Of a stretch of 64,000 nt of DNA, positions 16,943-25,626 are shown piece by piece. Below the pieces are notes generated by a model. The model saw nothing but the letters and a program-made list of their open reading frames with translations. It had not been told where the DNA came from and ran no database searches. Position numbers and translations under genes: made by a program. Location of the stretch: positions 383,979 through 447,978 of the forward strand of contig NZ_LMUI01000030.1 in assembly GCF_009765995.1 (NCBI RefSeq). Direction: 5' to 3'. Every line of letters begins with the position of its first letter. The stretch's first letter is position 1. The stretch is from Methylocapsa sp. S129. Its GTDB lineage: Bacteria; Pseudomonadota; Alphaproteobacteria; Rhizobiales; Beijerinckiaceae.

Positions 16943-16956
16943 GTTTATATGTAAAC
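16943..16956. promoter_or_regulatory. Candidate operator palindrome in the divergent promoter region
   Basis: GTTTATATGTAAAC has inverted arms GTTTA and TAAAC around TATG in the 144-bp gap between the acyl-CoA dehydrogenase and tsaC genes. It stands out as A+T-rich against the background. Position and symmetry suggest a repressor site, perhaps for the lipid-degradation operon; this is inference. Confidence 0.35.
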
Positions 16957-16989
16957 CAATTGGCGCACAAGCCGCGCCGGACGCCTTTT

Positions 16990-17982
16990 ATGACCGATGC
17001 CACAAAGCGGCGAACCGAAATCGCAATTCCGAGCGGCGAGGCGATCGCCAGGGGCGCCGCGATCCTGCGCGCCGGCGGCCTTGTCGCGATGCCGACCGAG
17101 ACGGTCTATGGGCTGGCGGGGGACGCGACATCCGAGCGCGCCGTCGCCGCCATTTACGCCGCCAAGGAGCGCCCCGTCTTCAACCCGCTGATCGCCCATG
17201 TCCTCGATATCGAGGCCGCACGCGCCGAGGCGCTTTTCGACGCCGACGCCCTGGCGCTCGCGCAAGCGTTCTGGCCGGGACCGCTGACGCTGATCGCGCC
17301 GGCCGCGCCGCAGAGCCGCATCAGCCTTCTGGCGCGCGCCGGGCTTGGCAGCGTCGCGTTGCGCGCGCCGAGCCATCCGGCAGCACGGGCGCTGATCGGC
17401 GCGGCGGGCGTCCCCCTTGTCGCGCCTTCGGCCAATCGTTCGGGCCGCGTCAGCCCGACGCTGGCGGCGCATGTGCTGGCCGACCTCGACGGGCGCGTCG
17501 ATCTGATCCTGGACGCGGGGCCAACGAAGCTGGGCGTCGAATCGACGATCGTCGCCTGCCTCGACGGCGCGCCGCGTCTTCTGCGCCATGGCGCGATCAC
17601 CCTGGAAGCGATCGAAGCGGTTCTGGGCCGCACGCTCGGCGCGCATGAGCCGGCGCCGGGCGCGGCGCCGCTGGCGCCGGGGCTGCTCGCTTCGCATTAC
17701 GCGCCGCGCGCCGCCTTGCGGCTTGAGGCGCGCGATGCGGCGCCCGTTGAGGCGGCGCTGGATTTTGGCGGCGCCCTCGCGGGCAGCACGGCCGGCGCGC
17801 GGCTCGACCTGTCGCCGACATCGGATCTTGTCGAAGCGGCGGCCAATCTGTTCGCGTTCTTGCGGACGCTCGATGAAACGGGCCTGTCCATGATCGCCGC
17901 AGCGCCGATTCCCGAGACCGGGTTGGGGGCGGCGATCAACGATCGGCTGCGCCGCGCCGCCGCGCCGCGCGGGACGCCATAG
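16990..17982 (+). CDS. L-threonylcarbamoyladenylate synthase (Sua5/YrdC type)
   Basis: Makes threonylcarbamoyl-AMP from Thr, bicarbonate and ATP for the tRNA t6A37 modification. The YrdC domain (about 15-210) has GGLVAMPTETVYGLAGDA, KERPVFNPLIAHV and PSANRSGRVSPT. A C-terminal Sua5 domain (about 225-325) begins with PGLLASHYAPRA. The 330-residue length indicates the Sua5 rather than the short TsaC form. ATG 16990 is preferred over TTG 16960 by family alignment. It is divergent from the acyl-CoA dehydrogenase operon. Confidence 0.93.
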   Translation: MTDATKRRTEIAIPSGEAIARGAAILRAGGLVAMPTETVYGLAGDATSERAVAAIYAAKERPVFNPLIAHVLDIEAARAEALFDADALALAQAFWPGPLTLIAPAAPQSRISLLARAGLGSVALRAPSHPAARALIGAAGVPLVAPSANRSGRVSPTLAAHVLADLDGRVDLILDAGPTKLGVESTIVACLDGAPRLLRHGAITLEAIEAVLGRTLGAHEPAPGAAPLAPGLLASHYAPRAALRLEARDAAPVEAALDFGGALAGSTAGARLDLSPTSDLVEAAANLFAFLRTLDETGLSMIAAAPIPETGLGAAINDRLRRAAAPRGTP

Positions 17983-18082
17983 CCGGCGAGCTCGCCAAGA
18001 GAAACGCGAAGCTTGCAAACGCGCCAGCGGCCGTGCAATTTTCTCGGCGAATCTTGTGTCGTCGCAAAAATCCAGAGCGGCC

Positions 18083-18973
18083 ATGAACGCGCCTTTGAGC
18101 TGGGATGAGTTTCGCCTCGTGAAAGCGATCGCCGACACGCGGTCGCTGGTGGGCGCGGCCGAGGCGCTTGGCCTCAATCATTCGACGATATTCCGCCGTC
18201 TTGGCTCCGTCGAAAAAGCGCTGGGCGCCAGATTGTTCGAGCGCTCGCGCTCGGGCTACCAGCCGACGGCGGCGGGCGAGGAGATGGTGGCGCTCGCCAC
18301 GGGAATGTCGGATCAGGTGGTCGAATTCGAACGCCGCGTCGCCGGCCGCGACGTCAAGCCGTCGGGCGAATTGCGCATCACTACGGTCGATTCGATGGCC
18401 GTCTACCTCCTGCCGCCGATTCTGACGCGCTTTCGGCAATTGAACCCGGGCGTTCATCTCGACGTCATCCTCGCCTCGCATGCGCTCAACTTGTCGCGAC
18501 GCGACGCCGATGTCGCGATTCGCGCGACCAACGAACCGCAGGAGACGCTGGTCGGGCGCCGCATCGGCGCCATTCGCTGGGCGATTTATTCCTCGCCCAA
18601 GCTGGCGCTCGAATATGGAGCGAAGACGGTCGAGGAAGCGCCATGGGTCGCCTTTGGCGACAATCTGGGCTCGCCGATCGGCAGGCGCTGGACGGAGCGG
18701 AACATCAGCCAGCGCCGCCAGGTGTTCCGGGTGAATTCGGTGCTCAGCATGGCCGAAACGATCGCCGCCGGCGCGGGCGCGGGCGTGCTGCCCTGTTTCA
18801 TCGGCAATAGCCGCGCCGATCTGACGCGCATCGGCGCGCCGATCGAAGAGCTCGACGTCGGCCTGTGGATTCTGACCCATCCGGATCTGCGCCATTCCGC
18901 GCGCGTGCGCGCCTTCACCGAACATGTCGGCGGCGAACTCGTGAAATTGCGGAAAGCGCTGGAGGGGGCGTGA
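18083..18973 (+). CDS. LysR-family transcriptional regulator
   Basis: The 296-residue protein has an N-terminal winged HTH (about 5-65: FRLVKAIADTRSLVGAAEALGLNHSTIFRRL in two parts) and a LysR substrate-binding domain with DVAIRATNEPQETLVGRRIG. It probably acts as a DNA-binding activator or repressor. The frame opens at 18056, but ATG 18083 (MNAPLSW) gives the standard N-terminus. No obviously divergent target is adjacent: upstream is tsaC on the same strand and downstream lies a repeat element. Confidence 0.9.
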   Translation: MNAPLSWDEFRLVKAIADTRSLVGAAEALGLNHSTIFRRLGSVEKALGARLFERSRSGYQPTAAGEEMVALATGMSDQVVEFERRVAGRDVKPSGELRITTVDSMAVYLLPPILTRFRQLNPGVHLDVILASHALNLSRRDADVAIRATNEPQETLVGRRIGAIRWAIYSSPKLALEYGAKTVEEAPWVAFGDNLGSPIGRRWTERNISQRRQVFRVNSVLSMAETIAAGAGAGVLPCFIGNSRADLTRIGAPIEELDVGLWILTHPDLRHSARVRAFTEHVGGELVKLRKALEGA

Positions 18974-18987
18974 GCGACGACCGCAAC

Positions 18988-19136
18988 CGTCATTGCGAGC
19001 GGAGCGAAGCAAACCAGGGGGCGTGACTTCTCGGAAATAACGTTTTGACGTTCGCGAAAAGGAGGCCCGCCCAGTGTCGCATACACGCTTGTAGCCGTCA
19101 CGACCTCTGGATTGCTTCGCTCCGCTCGCAATGACG
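18988..19136. repeat. Family C repeat element with 25-bp terminal inverted repeats
   Basis: The ends 18988-19012 and 19112-19136 are perfect 25-bp inverted repeats starting CGTCATTGCGAGCGGAGCG, extending imperfectly to about 40 bp (CCAG..GTGAC). Elements with CATTGCGAG...GAAGCAA ends are, from memory, common in alphaproteobacterial intergenic DNA. The element separates the convergent LysR and gor genes. The ends share CATTGCGAG with the palindrome at 22088-22152. Confidence 0.85.
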
Positions 19137-19148
19137 ACGAGGGCGCCA

Positions 19149-20525
19149 TCAGCCCGGTTTGCGCTCGTAGCGCGCCGTGCGGGTGCGCATGGTGACGAGT
19201 TCCTCGGCGGCGGTGGGGTGGACGGCCATCGTCGCGTCGAGATCGGCCTTGGTCGCCTTCATCTTGACCGCGATGCCGAGGAGCTGGATCATTTCGCCCG
19301 CTTCATGCCCCAGAATATGCGCGCCGAGCACGCGATCGGAGGCGCCGTCGACGACGAGCTTCATGATCGTATGTTCGCGGCGCCCCGACAGCGTCGCTTT
19401 CATCGGCCGGAAGCTGGAGCGGTAGATGTCGACAATGTCGTAACGCTCGCGCGCCTGCGCTTCGGTCAGGCCGACGGCGCCGATTTCGGGCGTCGCGAAG
19501 ACGGCGCTCGGCACCGATTCGTGATCGACTGCGACCGGCTTGCCGCCGAACACATGATCGGCGAAGGCATGACCTTCGCGGATCGCCACCGGCGTCAAAT
19601 TGATGCGATTGGTGACGTCGCCGACCGCGTGAATGCCGGGCACATTGGTGGCGGACCAGGCGTCGACCTTGACCGCGCCGGCCGCGTCCAGCGCGACGCC
19701 GACGTTCTCGAGGCCGAGCTTGTCGGTGTTGGGGCGACGTCCGGTCGCAACCAGGATCTGGTCGACGACGAGAAGATCGCCGTTCGACAAGGCGACATGC
19801 AGCGCGCCGTCGCGTTTTTCGATGCGTGTCGGCAGGCGTCCGAAGCCAAAGAGGATTCCCGCATGGCAGAGCTCGTCGCGCAGGCCCGTGCGCATATCCT
19901 CGTCAAAGCCGCGCAGAATATTGTCAGCGCGCATGACCTGCGTCACCATTGCGCCAAGCCGCGCGAAAATCGAGGCGAATTCAACCGCGATATAGCCGCC
20001 GCCGACGATCAGCAGCCGGCTCGGGAATGATTTGAGATCAAAGATTTCATTCGAGGAGATCGCGTGTTCGAGGCCTGGGACGTGGGGCGCCAATTCAGGC
20101 GCGGCGCCGGTGGCGATCAGAATATGTTTGGCGCTGATCAGCCGGCCGCTGGCGAGCAGCACCGATTGCGGGCCGGCGATTTCGGCGCGTTCCTCGATAA
20201 TTTGAACGCCCGCTTTTTCGAGATTGGCGCGGTAGATCGCCGAGAGACGCGTGATTTCTTTTTCCTTGGCCGCGACCATGGTCGGCCAGTCGAAGCGGGT
20301 CTCACCGACGCGCCAGCCATAGCCTGCCGCATCGGCGAAATCGTCGGCGAAACGGCTGGCGTAGGCGAGCAGCTTCTTGGGCACGCAGCCGCGAATGACG
20401 CATGTGCCGCCGATGCGAAATTCCTCGGCGACCATCGCGCGCGCGCCATAGCCGGCGGCGATCCGGGCGGCGCGCACGCCGCCCGATCCCGCGCCGATGA
20501 CGAAGAGATCGACGTCAAAGTTCAC
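19149..20525 (-). CDS. gor: Glutathione-disulfide reductase
   Basis: NADPH-dependent flavoenzyme that regenerates reduced glutathione. The 458-residue protein has FAD-binding VIGAGSGGVRAARIAA, redox-active CVIRGCVPKK, NADPH-binding GGGYIAVEFASIFARLG, ATGRRPNTD, and the C-terminal active-site His in VHPTAAEEL. GTG start at 20525 is preceded by GAGGAG with 5-base spacing. The gor-DUF2059-rpiA order is common in Rhizobiales. Here a family A repeat sits between gor and the DUF2059 gene, 16 bp before the gor start, which may alter read-through. Confidence 0.96.
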   Translation of the reverse strand: MNFDVDLFVIGAGSGGVRAARIAAGYGARAMVAEEFRIGGTCVIRGCVPKKLLAYASRFADDFADAAGYGWRVGETRFDWPTMVAAKEKEITRLSAIYRANLEKAGVQIIEERAEIAGPQSVLLASGRLISAKHILIATGAAPELAPHVPGLEHAISSNEIFDLKSFPSRLLIVGGGYIAVEFASIFARLGAMVTQVMRADNILRGFDEDMRTGLRDELCHAGILFGFGRLPTRIEKRDGALHVALSNGDLLVVDQILVATGRRPNTDKLGLENVGVALDAAGAVKVDAWSATNVPGIHAVGDVTNRINLTPVAIREGHAFADHVFGGKPVAVDHESVPSAVFATPEIGAVGLTEAQARERYDIVDIYRSSFRPMKATLSGRREHTIMKLVVDGASDRVLGAHILGHEAGEMIQLLGIAVKMKATKADLDATMAVHPTAAEELVTMRTRTARYERKPG

Positions 20526-20540
20526 AACTTCTCCTCAATG

Positions 20541-20748
20541 AGTGGTCCGCATCAGCCAAATGAAAGGCTGGCGCAGTTTCTCCCTCCCCCCTTGTGGGGG
20601 AGGGCCGGGGTGGGGGGTCGCACCGGACTTTCAATTTAAATAGTCGCGCCTCAATCTGACAGGTCAGCGCGACCCCCCTCCCTAGCCCTCCCCCACAAGG
20701 GGGGAGGGAATATTGGAGTCCTTCAATTTGGTCGACGCAGCCCGCTAG
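20541..20748. repeat. Family A repeat element, copy 2
   Basis: Close in sequence to copy 1: inverted CCCCCCTTGTGGGGGAG / CTCCCCCACAAGGGGGG arms, centre GTCGCACCGGACTTTC...CTGACAGGTCAGCG, and right end TCAATTTGGTCGACGCAG then CCGCTAG. It lies between DUF2059 and gor in their presumed operon. On either strand the mRNA would fold into a long hairpin. Confidence 0.85.
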
Positions 20749-20772
20749 TCGGGGCGCGAACAGGCGAAGGCA

Positions 20773-21279
20773 TCAGAAATCGGCGCCTTTCTTCTTCATT
20801 TCTTCATGGGCGCGCGTCAGCACGTCGACGGAAAGCTTCTGGCTCCAGGCCTGGACGATTCCAGAGATTTCATTGAACGCGGCCGGTTCGGCCTCCACAT
20901 ATTTTTTGCCGCTCGCGCTGAGGAAAAAGGCCGCCGTGTCCTTGAGCTCCTGCTCGCTCATATGCTTGGCGAGAATCAGCGCCGAGCTATTGATGACGTC
21001 GATCTCGGTTTTGGTGAACTCGGGCACCAGCGCGAGCAGCGTCGCATGCAGCGTGTCTTTGAGTTCGGGCCGCGTCGCCAGGACATTGCGCTCCAACTGG
21101 CCGAACATCTGAGGAACGATGGCGTCGAAGGAGCGCGTCATGCCCGAAGCGGAAATGACGGTGCGCGCCGCTTCGAGGGCGGCGGGCGTTGGATCGTCGG
21201 CATAAGCGGCGAAGGAGCCGCCGATCGAAAAGAGCAAAGCGGCGGACAAGGTTTTAAGGGGGGACAGAGTAGCAGCCAC
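20773..21279 (-). CDS. DUF2059 secreted protein
   Basis: The 168-residue protein has a signal peptide (about 1-27, cleaved near AYA-DD) and an all-helical DUF2059 domain (about 70-160) containing FTKTEIDVINSSALILAKHM and LSASGKKYVEAEPAAF. The function is unknown and periplasmic location is expected. It lies between rpiA (upstream) and gor on the same strand, a conserved alphaproteobacterial neighbourhood. Confidence 0.88.
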   Translation of the reverse strand: MAATLSPLKTLSAALLFSIGGSFAAYADDPTPAALEAARTVISASGMTRSFDAIVPQMFGQLERNVLATRPELKDTLHATLLALVPEFTKTEIDVINSSALILAKHMSEQELKDTAAFFLSASGKKYVEAEPAAFNEISGIVQAWSQKLSVDVLTRAHEEMKKKGADF

Positions 21280-21313
21280 GTCGGAAGTCTCCTGTTAAGC
21301 GCAGTGAAAAAAG

Positions 21314-22021
21314 TCAGGCGAGATCGCCCAGGATTTTGAGGCCGTCGGCGCCGGCCAGGATGGCGGCGCTGGCGAGGCCGATGAACAGGCCGTGATCGAC
21401 GATCCCGGGCACGCCCTGCAGCGCGTTAGCGAGCGCTTCGGGGTCGGCGAGGGCGCCAAAGGCGCAATCGAGGATGTGATGGCCGCCGTCGGTGACGAAG
21501 ACGGGGCCGTCGGCGCCTGTGCGCCGCAGCGCGATCGGCCCGCGGCAATCGAGGCCGGCGCTGATTCGTTCGATATGGCGGCGCGTCGCGCCAAGGCCGA
21601 AGGGAACGACCTCGACGGGCAAGGGAAAGGCGCCGAGACGCGCGACATATTTGGACGCGTCGGCGATCACCACCATGCGCTTGGACGCGGCCGCGACGAT
21701 TTTCTCGCGCAGCAACGCGCCGCCGCCGCCCTTGATCAGGCGCAAGGCGGAATCGACTTCGTCGGCGCCGTCGATCGTCAGATCGAGTTCGGGATATTCG
21801 TCGAGCGTGGCGAGCGGCACGTCCAAAGCGCGCGCCTGCGCCCGCGTCGCCTCCGAGGTCGGGACGGCGATGATGGACAAGCCGTCCCGGACGCGTTCGC
21901 CAAGCAGGTCGACGAAATGGCGCGCGGTCGAACCCGTCCCCAATCCGAGCTTCATGCCAGGCTGGACAAGTTCAAGCGCGCGGCGGGCGGCTTCGCGCTT
22001 GAACTTTTCAAAATCTTGCAA
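21314..22021 (-). CDS. rpiA: Ribose-5-phosphate isomerase A
   Basis: Interconverts ribose 5-phosphate and ribulose 5-phosphate in the pentose phosphate pathway. Motifs are [18 protein letters not shown] (phosphate loop), [10 protein letters not shown] and [16 protein letters not shown]. The frame is open to 22087, but that extension runs into a palindromic repeat. TTG at 22021 gives 235 residues, the usual RpiA length, with N-terminus [16 protein letters not shown] clear Shine-Dalgarno is lacking. First gene of the rpiA-DUF2059-gor cluster. Confidence 0.93.
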   Translation of the reverse strand: MQDFEKFKREAARRALELVQPGMKLGLGTGSTARHFVDLLGERVRDGLSIIAVPTSEATRAQARALDVPLATLDEYPELDLTIDGADEVDSALRLIKGGGGALLREKIVAAASKRMVVIADASKYVARLGAFPLPVEVVPFGLGATRRHIERISAGLDCRGPIALRRTGADGPVFVTDGGHHILDCAFGALADPEALANALQGVPGIVDHGLFIGLASAAILAGADGLKILGDLA

Positions 22022-22087
22022 GGCGCGCCATCCGTTGGGGCGGCGAAGCGTTGGAGAGAGATGATTTTCGGTCGAAAAGGCCAACAA

Positions 22088-22152
22088 TCATTGCGAGGGA
22101 GCGTAGCCCGGCGAATGCTTTGCATTCGCCGGGCTACGCTCCCTCGCAATGA
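22088..22152. repeat. Perfect palindrome with 31-bp arms
   Basis: Arms 22088-22118 and 22122-22152 are exact reverse complements with a TTT loop. The outer TCATTGCGAG matches the ends of the family C element at 18988-19136, and the inner part reads GCGAATGC/GCATTCGC. It lies in the 5' region of rpiA and would fold very stably in RNA. Confidence 0.9.
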
Positions 22153-22596
22153 CGGTTCGCTGTTTTCGCCAAGTGTCATCCCGCTTTGGGCTGCCGGGTT
22201 TTCGGGGCCATGGCCTATAGGTTTCGCGGGTGAAACGCAAATTGGCGCGGCGCGGCGCGGTTGCTTTTCAGGGCTGGATTTGCGCAACTCAGCGTGCCGG
22301 AGCCGTGCTCCCCGTAAAGCCCGAGCCCGCTACGCGGGTCGCTCGCTCCGCTCGCGAGGCTTGACGAGTCCGCGCGGCTCCGGCTTCGGGCTTTCCATGG
22401 TCTTTGCTGCGCAAAGACGGCCATTTGGCCGGCTTTGGTCAGAAAAGACTATGATCGGCGAAAGGCCGCATCGGATCGGCGTTGTCACCCCCGGCGAATG
22501 CGACGCATTCGTTCGGCAAGGGGCGAAACGAAGTGAAGCAGCGGCGCAGCCGCTTGATAACGACGGGCCGATGTGGCCGCCGCCCCACGCATAGAG

Positions 22597-22632
22597 AGAG
22601 CGCGGCCGCGCCATCAGACGCGGCCGCGCTCT
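22597..22632. repeat. 14-bp inverted repeat downstream of recA
   Basis: AGAGCGCGGCCGCG (22597-22610) pairs with CGCGGCCGCGCTCT (22619-22632) around an 8-base loop. It is 68 bp past the recA stop. No T-run follows on the minus strand, so a terminator role is possible but not clear. Confidence 0.45.
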
Positions 22633-22661
22633 GGTCGCGCGACGAGAGAAGCTTTTTGGCG

Positions 22662-22691
22662 AATGGGCGCCGAGGGGACCAAGCGCCCATT
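22662..22691 (-). terminator. Possible recA terminator hairpin
   Basis: AATGGGCGC (22662-22670) pairs with GCGCCCATT (22683-22691), loop 12 bases, 8 bp after the recA stop codon. The following minus-strand sequence lacks a strong T-run, so termination efficiency is uncertain. Confidence 0.4.
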
Positions 22692-22699
22692 AAAAGCCC

Positions 22700-23782
22700 T
22701 CAGGCGTCGGCGGCGTCGTCTTGTTCGGTAGGATCGGCATTGTCGAGAATCCGCTCGGCGATAATGCCGGAATTCTCGCGGATCGCCTTTTCGATTCGAT
22801 TGGCGATCTCGACATTGGCCTTCAGATAGCTCTTCGAGTTTTCGCGGCCCTGGCCGAGGCGCTGGCTGTCGAAGGAGAACCAGGCGCCCGATTTCTCGAC
22901 GACGCCCGCCTTGACGCCAAGGTCGATCAATTCGCCGACCTTCGAGACGCCCTCGCCATACATGATGTCGAATTCGACCTGTTTGAACGGCGGCGCGACC
23001 TTGTTCTTGACCACTTTGACGCGGGTCTGGTTGCCGACCACTTCCTCGCGGTCCTTGATGGCGCCGATACGGCGGATGTCGAGACGCACGGAGGCGTAGA
23101 ATTTCAGCGCATTGCCGCCCGAAGTCGTCTCGGGCGATCCATACATGACGCCAATTTTCATGCGGATCTGGTTGATGAAAATGACCATCGTGTTCGAGCG
23201 CGAAATCGAGGCGGTCAGTTTGCGCAGGGCCTGGCTCATCAGGCGGGCCTGCAGGCCGGGCTGCGATTCGCCCATTTCGCCCTCGATTTCGGCGCGCGGC
23301 GTCAGCGCCGCGACCGAATCGACGACCAGCACGTCAATGGCGCCCGAACGCACCAGCGTATCGGTGATTTCCAGAGCCTGTTCGCCGGTGTCGGGCTGGG
23401 AGATCAGGAGATCTTCGAGATTGACGCCAAGCTTGCGCGCATAAACCGGGTCGAGCGCATGTTCGGCGTCGACGAAGGCGCAAACGCCGCCTTTTTTCTG
23501 GGCCTCGGCGATGACATGCAGCGTCAAGGTCGTCTTGCCCGAGGATTCCGGGCCGTAAATCTCGATCACCCGCCCGCGCGGCAGACCGCCGACGCCGAGC
23601 GCGATGTCGAGCCCCAGCGACCCCGTCGGGATCGTCTCGATCTCGACCGCTTTCTGGTTTTTGCCCAGCCGCATGATCGAGCCTTTGCCGAAGGCGCGTT
23701 CGATCTGCGACAAAGCGGCGTCCAACGCCTTGGTCTTGTCCACGGAAGTTCCTTCAACGAGACGGAGATTGGCTTGCGTCAC
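22700..23782 (-). CDS. recA: Recombinase RecA
   Basis: Strand-exchange recombinase and LexA coprotease. The 360-residue protein has Walker [10 protein letters not shown], the [17 protein letters not shown] region, Walker [16 protein letters not shown]...[11 protein letters not shown], loop L1 [20 protein letters not shown] and loop L2 [20 protein letters not shown] in order. GTG at 23782 ([11 protein letters not shown]) is chosen because it has AGAAGGAAG upstream and gives the usual length; the frame opens at 23869. A GTTC-N7-GTTC SOS box lies 88 bp upstream, so LexA repression is expected. Confidence 0.97.
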   Translation of the reverse strand: MTQANLRLVEGTSVDKTKALDAALSQIERAFGKGSIMRLGKNQKAVEIETIPTGSLGLDIALGVGGLPRGRVIEIYGPESSGKTTLTLHVIAEAQKKGGVCAFVDAEHALDPVYARKLGVNLEDLLISQPDTGEQALEITDTLVRSGAIDVLVVDSVAALTPRAEIEGEMGESQPGLQARLMSQALRKLTASISRSNTMVIFINQIRMKIGVMYGSPETTSGGNALKFYASVRLDIRRIGAIKDREEVVGNQTRVKVVKNKVAPPFKQVEFDIMYGEGVSKVGELIDLGVKAGVVEKSGAWFSFDSQRLGQGRENSKSYLKANVEIANRIEKAIRENSGIIAERILDNADPTEQDDAADA

Positions 23783-23869
23783 GACTGTTCTTCCTTCTGC
23801 ACAATCAGCGGCGAAACCGCAACAGCGGCGTCGTGTGGGCATTTGTGCATGTTTTGTTCTCATGCGCAA

Positions 23870-23884
23870 GTTCTTTTTTTGTTC
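23870..23884. promoter_or_regulatory. LexA/SOS box upstream of recA
   Basis: GTTCTTTTTTTGTTC is an exact GTTC-N7-GTTC direct repeat, the established LexA operator of alphaproteobacteria. It sits 88 bp before the recA GTG, in a position suited to promoter repression. Confidence 0.85.
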
Positions 23885-24133
23885 CTTTCATGCGCTTCGT
23901 AAGCCAGGCAAACGACTCGGCTCCATCGCGGAGCCGATGGTGACCGAGAACTGTCCCGAACAGGCACGGCGTTTGTGGAAGCCAGCGCGGTGCGCTTCGC
24001 CGCTAGTTCGATCGCTTGGTTGATGACGCCACGCGCAAACCGCACCATCCGGCCAACGACGCGCCTCGAATGCTTGCTTGCTTCGTCGTCAAAGATCGGA
24101 TTGCCGAAATCAACGGATCGCAGCGGTTTCCGA

Positions 24134-24337
24134 TTATGGCGTGCTTGGGCAACGAAACTCTATGCTATAAACTCGCTCTTCCGGGTGCAGACGATGATAT
24201 TTGACGCGTTCGGGGGGAAGTGCGCAGCGGACCGGGTGACATGGTCCATAGCAGACCCAGGCAGGCGGGCCACTACCGGCAAATCCGGTCGACGTCCCCA
24301 AAACGAAGATTGCCGCCAGGAACATTATTTTCTTCAT
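24134..24337 (-). CDS. Small Cys-containing secreted protein
   Basis: The 67-residue frame starts MKKIMFLAAIFVLGTSTGFAG, a good signal peptide, followed by a short mature part with four Cys (WVCYGPCHPVRCALPP, EFRCPSTP). No Shine-Dalgarno is obvious and no family is recognised. Support comes only from the signal peptide and Cys spacing. The region 23885-24133 on its right-hand promoter-distal side holds nothing else recognisable. Confidence 0.4.
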   Translation of the reverse strand: MKKIMFLAAIFVLGTSTGFAGSGPPAWVCYGPCHPVRCALPPERVKYHRLHPEERVYSIEFRCPSTP

Positions 24338-24453
24338 GACCAAAACGATGCCGGAACGAAGACGGTTTTTCAAGTGCATAATCGTCTATCGCAACAAAAC
24401 TGCCGCGACCCCGGACAAACACCCATCTGAATCTCGTGCGAAGTGAGGACGAA

Positions 24454-24717
24454 ATGAAGTGCGCCAGCATCATCCTCGCGCTCTTGGGGCTTGGGGCAGG
24501 AATCCGGGCCTCGTTGATTTGGTGGAACGCGAGCAAAGTAGAAAATAGCCCTGAAATCATTCCGGACGACCCCGTCGCTGGGACAATGGTCTGGGCCGAA
24601 TCAACCAAAAAGGCCTTCGAGGATGCTGGTAAACTGAATGCGCAAGCGGCGGCCTGGACCGCCGCGTCCGTGGCCCTGAACGCGTTAGGAGCGATCGCTG
24701 GGGCCTTTTCAAATTAA
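24454..24717 (+). CDS. Small hypothetical membrane protein
   Basis: The 87-residue product starts MKCASIILALLGLGAGIRAS with GAGGACGAA just upstream. It has an N-terminal hydrophobic helix, a polar middle (ENSPEIIPDDPVAGTMVWAE) and a second hydrophobic helix near the C-terminus (ALNALGAIAGAFSN). The layout suggests two membrane segments. No family is recognised. A repeat block begins directly after the stop. Confidence 0.55.
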   Translation: MKCASIILALLGLGAGIRASLIWWNASKVENSPEIIPDDPVAGTMVWAESTKKAFEDAGKLNAQAAAWTAASVALNALGAIAGAFSN

Positions 24718-25267
24718 GGCGCCGCCGAACGGGGCCACGCCGCCGAGTCGCCGTCAAGCGGCTGCGCCGCTCCTACGCTTCGCTTCGGTCCCTTCGGGAT
24801 GACTGCGTCTCGTCGACGTGGCGTTTTTGCATCCATGTCCTTTTGCTGCGCGAAGCGGCCCCTCAGGCCGCATCGCGCAGCAAAAGGACATGGTGGCCAA
24901 AGGCCGTCGCCGCGCGGAGGGGTCAAGGCGCGCGTAGCGCCCGCGAAGCGGCTTGGCCTTGACGCCGAGCACGGCGATGGCAGCGCGCCCTTGCTTAACC
25001 GCAATGTTAACCCATTGGCTGCGCGGTGATCGCCCCGCACATGGACAGCCCATATGCATCCGTCTGCGCCACGCAATAATCGACGAAAATGCGCGCGTGA
25101 CACGCCAAGAGGAGACGATTCGCGTGCTATTTGCGTGTCGCGACGCGCGCAACACAGGCGAAAAAGTGTCCCCCTGCCGCCTGGCGCAGCAACTCCAGCC
25201 GGCCCCTTGACATGCAATGGTTTGTTGTCAAACTAGTTCATAGTCTTGGCTGTTATGGATTCGGCGC
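24718..25267. other. Gene-free palindrome-rich stretch
   Basis: About 550 bp without a supported gene. It contains AAGCGGCTGCGCCGCT-type inverted repeats (24755-24800) similar to the block at 22530-22560, the 21-bp-arm palindrome at 24833-24893, and a more A+T-rich right part (25000-25260) that probably includes the promoter of the gene at 25268. Confidence 0.5.
24833..24893. repeat. Inverted repeat with 21-bp perfect arms
   Basis: Arms 24833-24853 and 24873-24893 (CCATGTCCTTTTGCTGCGCG outward) are exact reverse complements. The 19-base centre contains GCGGCC and GGCCGC, which extend the fold. No adjacent gene explains it. Confidence 0.85.
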
Positions 25268-25600
25268 TTGAAACCGCAACACAGGATTCATGGCCTCGCC
25301 GATCTCGCCGGGAAATCTGCTCGCCAGCCTGAGGCGGGCCTCTATCTCACGCCCCAATGCGTCGAAGCCGCGCTCGCGGCGCTCCGGGCGCGCATCGACG
25401 GACTGGACGCCGGCAAGATCGGGCCAGACGCCTATTATTTCCGGGTCGAAGCGATCGACGGCCAGGGTTTGTCGCAGGAACTTCTGGCCGTCGCCAGCAA
25501 CCTCGCTCTCGCGCGCGCCGCCTTCGAGCAAGCGGCGCTGACACCGGACCGCAAAGTCCGGCTGAGCCTTGGGACGCAAGAAATCGCTTGTTCGGCATAG
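25268..25600 (+). CDS. Hypothetical protein, related to the convergent neighbour
   Basis: The 110-residue product has no signal peptide. Segments YLTPQCVEAALAAL, AYYFRVEAIDGQGLSQELL, LALARAAFEQAAL and RKVRLSLGTQEIA line up in order with LSPQATALLIAAL, AFRIALGGDKGEADELL, ISIARAMFDAAAQ and QKVRLCLGPRIVE of the protein encoded at 25627-25959. The two genes are tail to tail, 26 bp apart. TTG at 25268 is the assumed start; an ATG at 25255 is in another frame. No known family is recognised. Confidence 0.65.
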   Translation: MKPQHRIHGLADLAGKSARQPEAGLYLTPQCVEAALAALRARIDGLDAGKIGPDAYYFRVEAIDGQGLSQELLAVASNLALARAAFEQAALTPDRKVRLSLGTQEIACSA

Positions 25601-25626
25601 ACCGCGGCGGCGCTAGCTCAAGCGCG

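Larger units (their letters stand above)
22022..22699. other. Gene-free, repeat-rich spacer between recA and rpiA
   Basis: About 680 bp with no supported gene. It holds the perfect 31-bp-arm palindrome (22088-22152), a block at about 22300-22600 with many short inverted GAATGCGACGCATTCG-type and AAGCGGCTGCGCCGCTT-type repeats (related to sequence at 24750-24800), and two hairpins near the recA end. Confidence 0.6.

Noticed and set aside
22300..22610. Possible small gene on either strand in the recA-rpiA spacer
   Set aside because: Open frames there are made of inverted short repeats and show no signal peptide, domain or ribosome site.
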